Shown: one piece after another, positions 5,972-5,978 of the stretch | Numbering within the stretch: the stretch's first letter is position 1 | Layout of the letters: every line of letters begins with the position of its first letter | NCBI GenBank assembly: GCA_902803245.1 | Contig: CADCPJ010000077.1 | Coordinates: 1-5,978, forward strand | Direction: 5' to 3' | Source of the DNA: an uncultured Lachnospiraceae bacterium | Lineage (GTDB): Bacteria; Bacillota; Clostridia; Lachnospirales; Lachnospiraceae | DNA: 5,978 nucleotides | Notes under the pieces: model-generated | Seen by the model: only the letters and a program-made list of their open reading frames with translations | Database searches by the model: none | What the model was told of the DNA's origin: nothing | Position numbers and translations under genes: made by a program

Positions 5972-5978
5972 AAAAAAA
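5972..5978 (-). terminator. T7 run upstream of aspartate kinase, possible end of a terminator or leader
   Basis: Read on the minus strand the window opens with seven T, then AGGAAGGG, and the kinase ATG follows 25 nt after the T run. A T run here looks like the 3' end of an intrinsic terminator whose stem lies outside the window. It could end an upstream gene or be part of an attenuating leader such as a lysine riboswitch. No stem is visible, so this is only suggestive. Confidence 0.25.

Overview
All recognisable genes lie on the minus strand. From high to low coordinates, the order of transcription is: aspartate kinase, L,D-transpeptidase, a secreted C39-like cysteine peptidase, an alanine/sodium symporter (AGCS family), and the first 19 codons of a MoxR-type AAA+ ATPase that runs off the left edge. 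The protein families, AGGAG-type Shine-Dalgarno sites, a TTG start and the clostridial look of the aspartate kinase point to a Gram-positive Bacillota, probably class Clostridia (Lachnospiraceae-like). Base composition is fairly G+C rich by eye. The taxon is an inference from protein character, not from a marker gene.

Right part (3079-5978): aspartate kinase and the L,D-transpeptidase are only 12 nt apart. The transpeptidase ribosome-binding site directly follows the kinase stop codon, so the two are almost certainly one operon. Aspartate kinase feeds the diaminopimelate/lysine pathway. The transpeptidase makes peptidoglycan cross-links that, in DAP-type walls, join DAP residues. The pair therefore links precursor supply to wall cross-linking. 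A T7 run at the right edge, just upstream of the kinase, may be the end of a terminator or terminator-type leader.

Middle (1568-3078): a 176-nt gap with a plausible promoter and a 15-bp direct repeat precedes a secreted protein. That protein has a signal peptide, an Ala/Pro/Glu linker, an unrecognised middle region and a C-terminal C39_2-like peptidase domain. The last 13 codons of this gene (including the stop) and the bases around them are duplicated in tandem (55-bp period) immediately downstream. The non-coding copy supplies one arm of a perfect 9-bp stem-loop and the -35 box of a good promoter for the symporter.

Left part (1-1567): the symporter has all the AGCS signature motifs. It is followed by an A/T palindrome, a strong 11-bp stem-loop, and the MoxR start with a clear ribosome-binding site.

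No mobile element, CRISPR array, tRNA or rRNA was seen. The genes are ordinary chromosomal housekeeping and envelope genes. The unusual parts are the duplicated 3' end with its embedded regulatory signals and the C39-like protein of unknown substrate.
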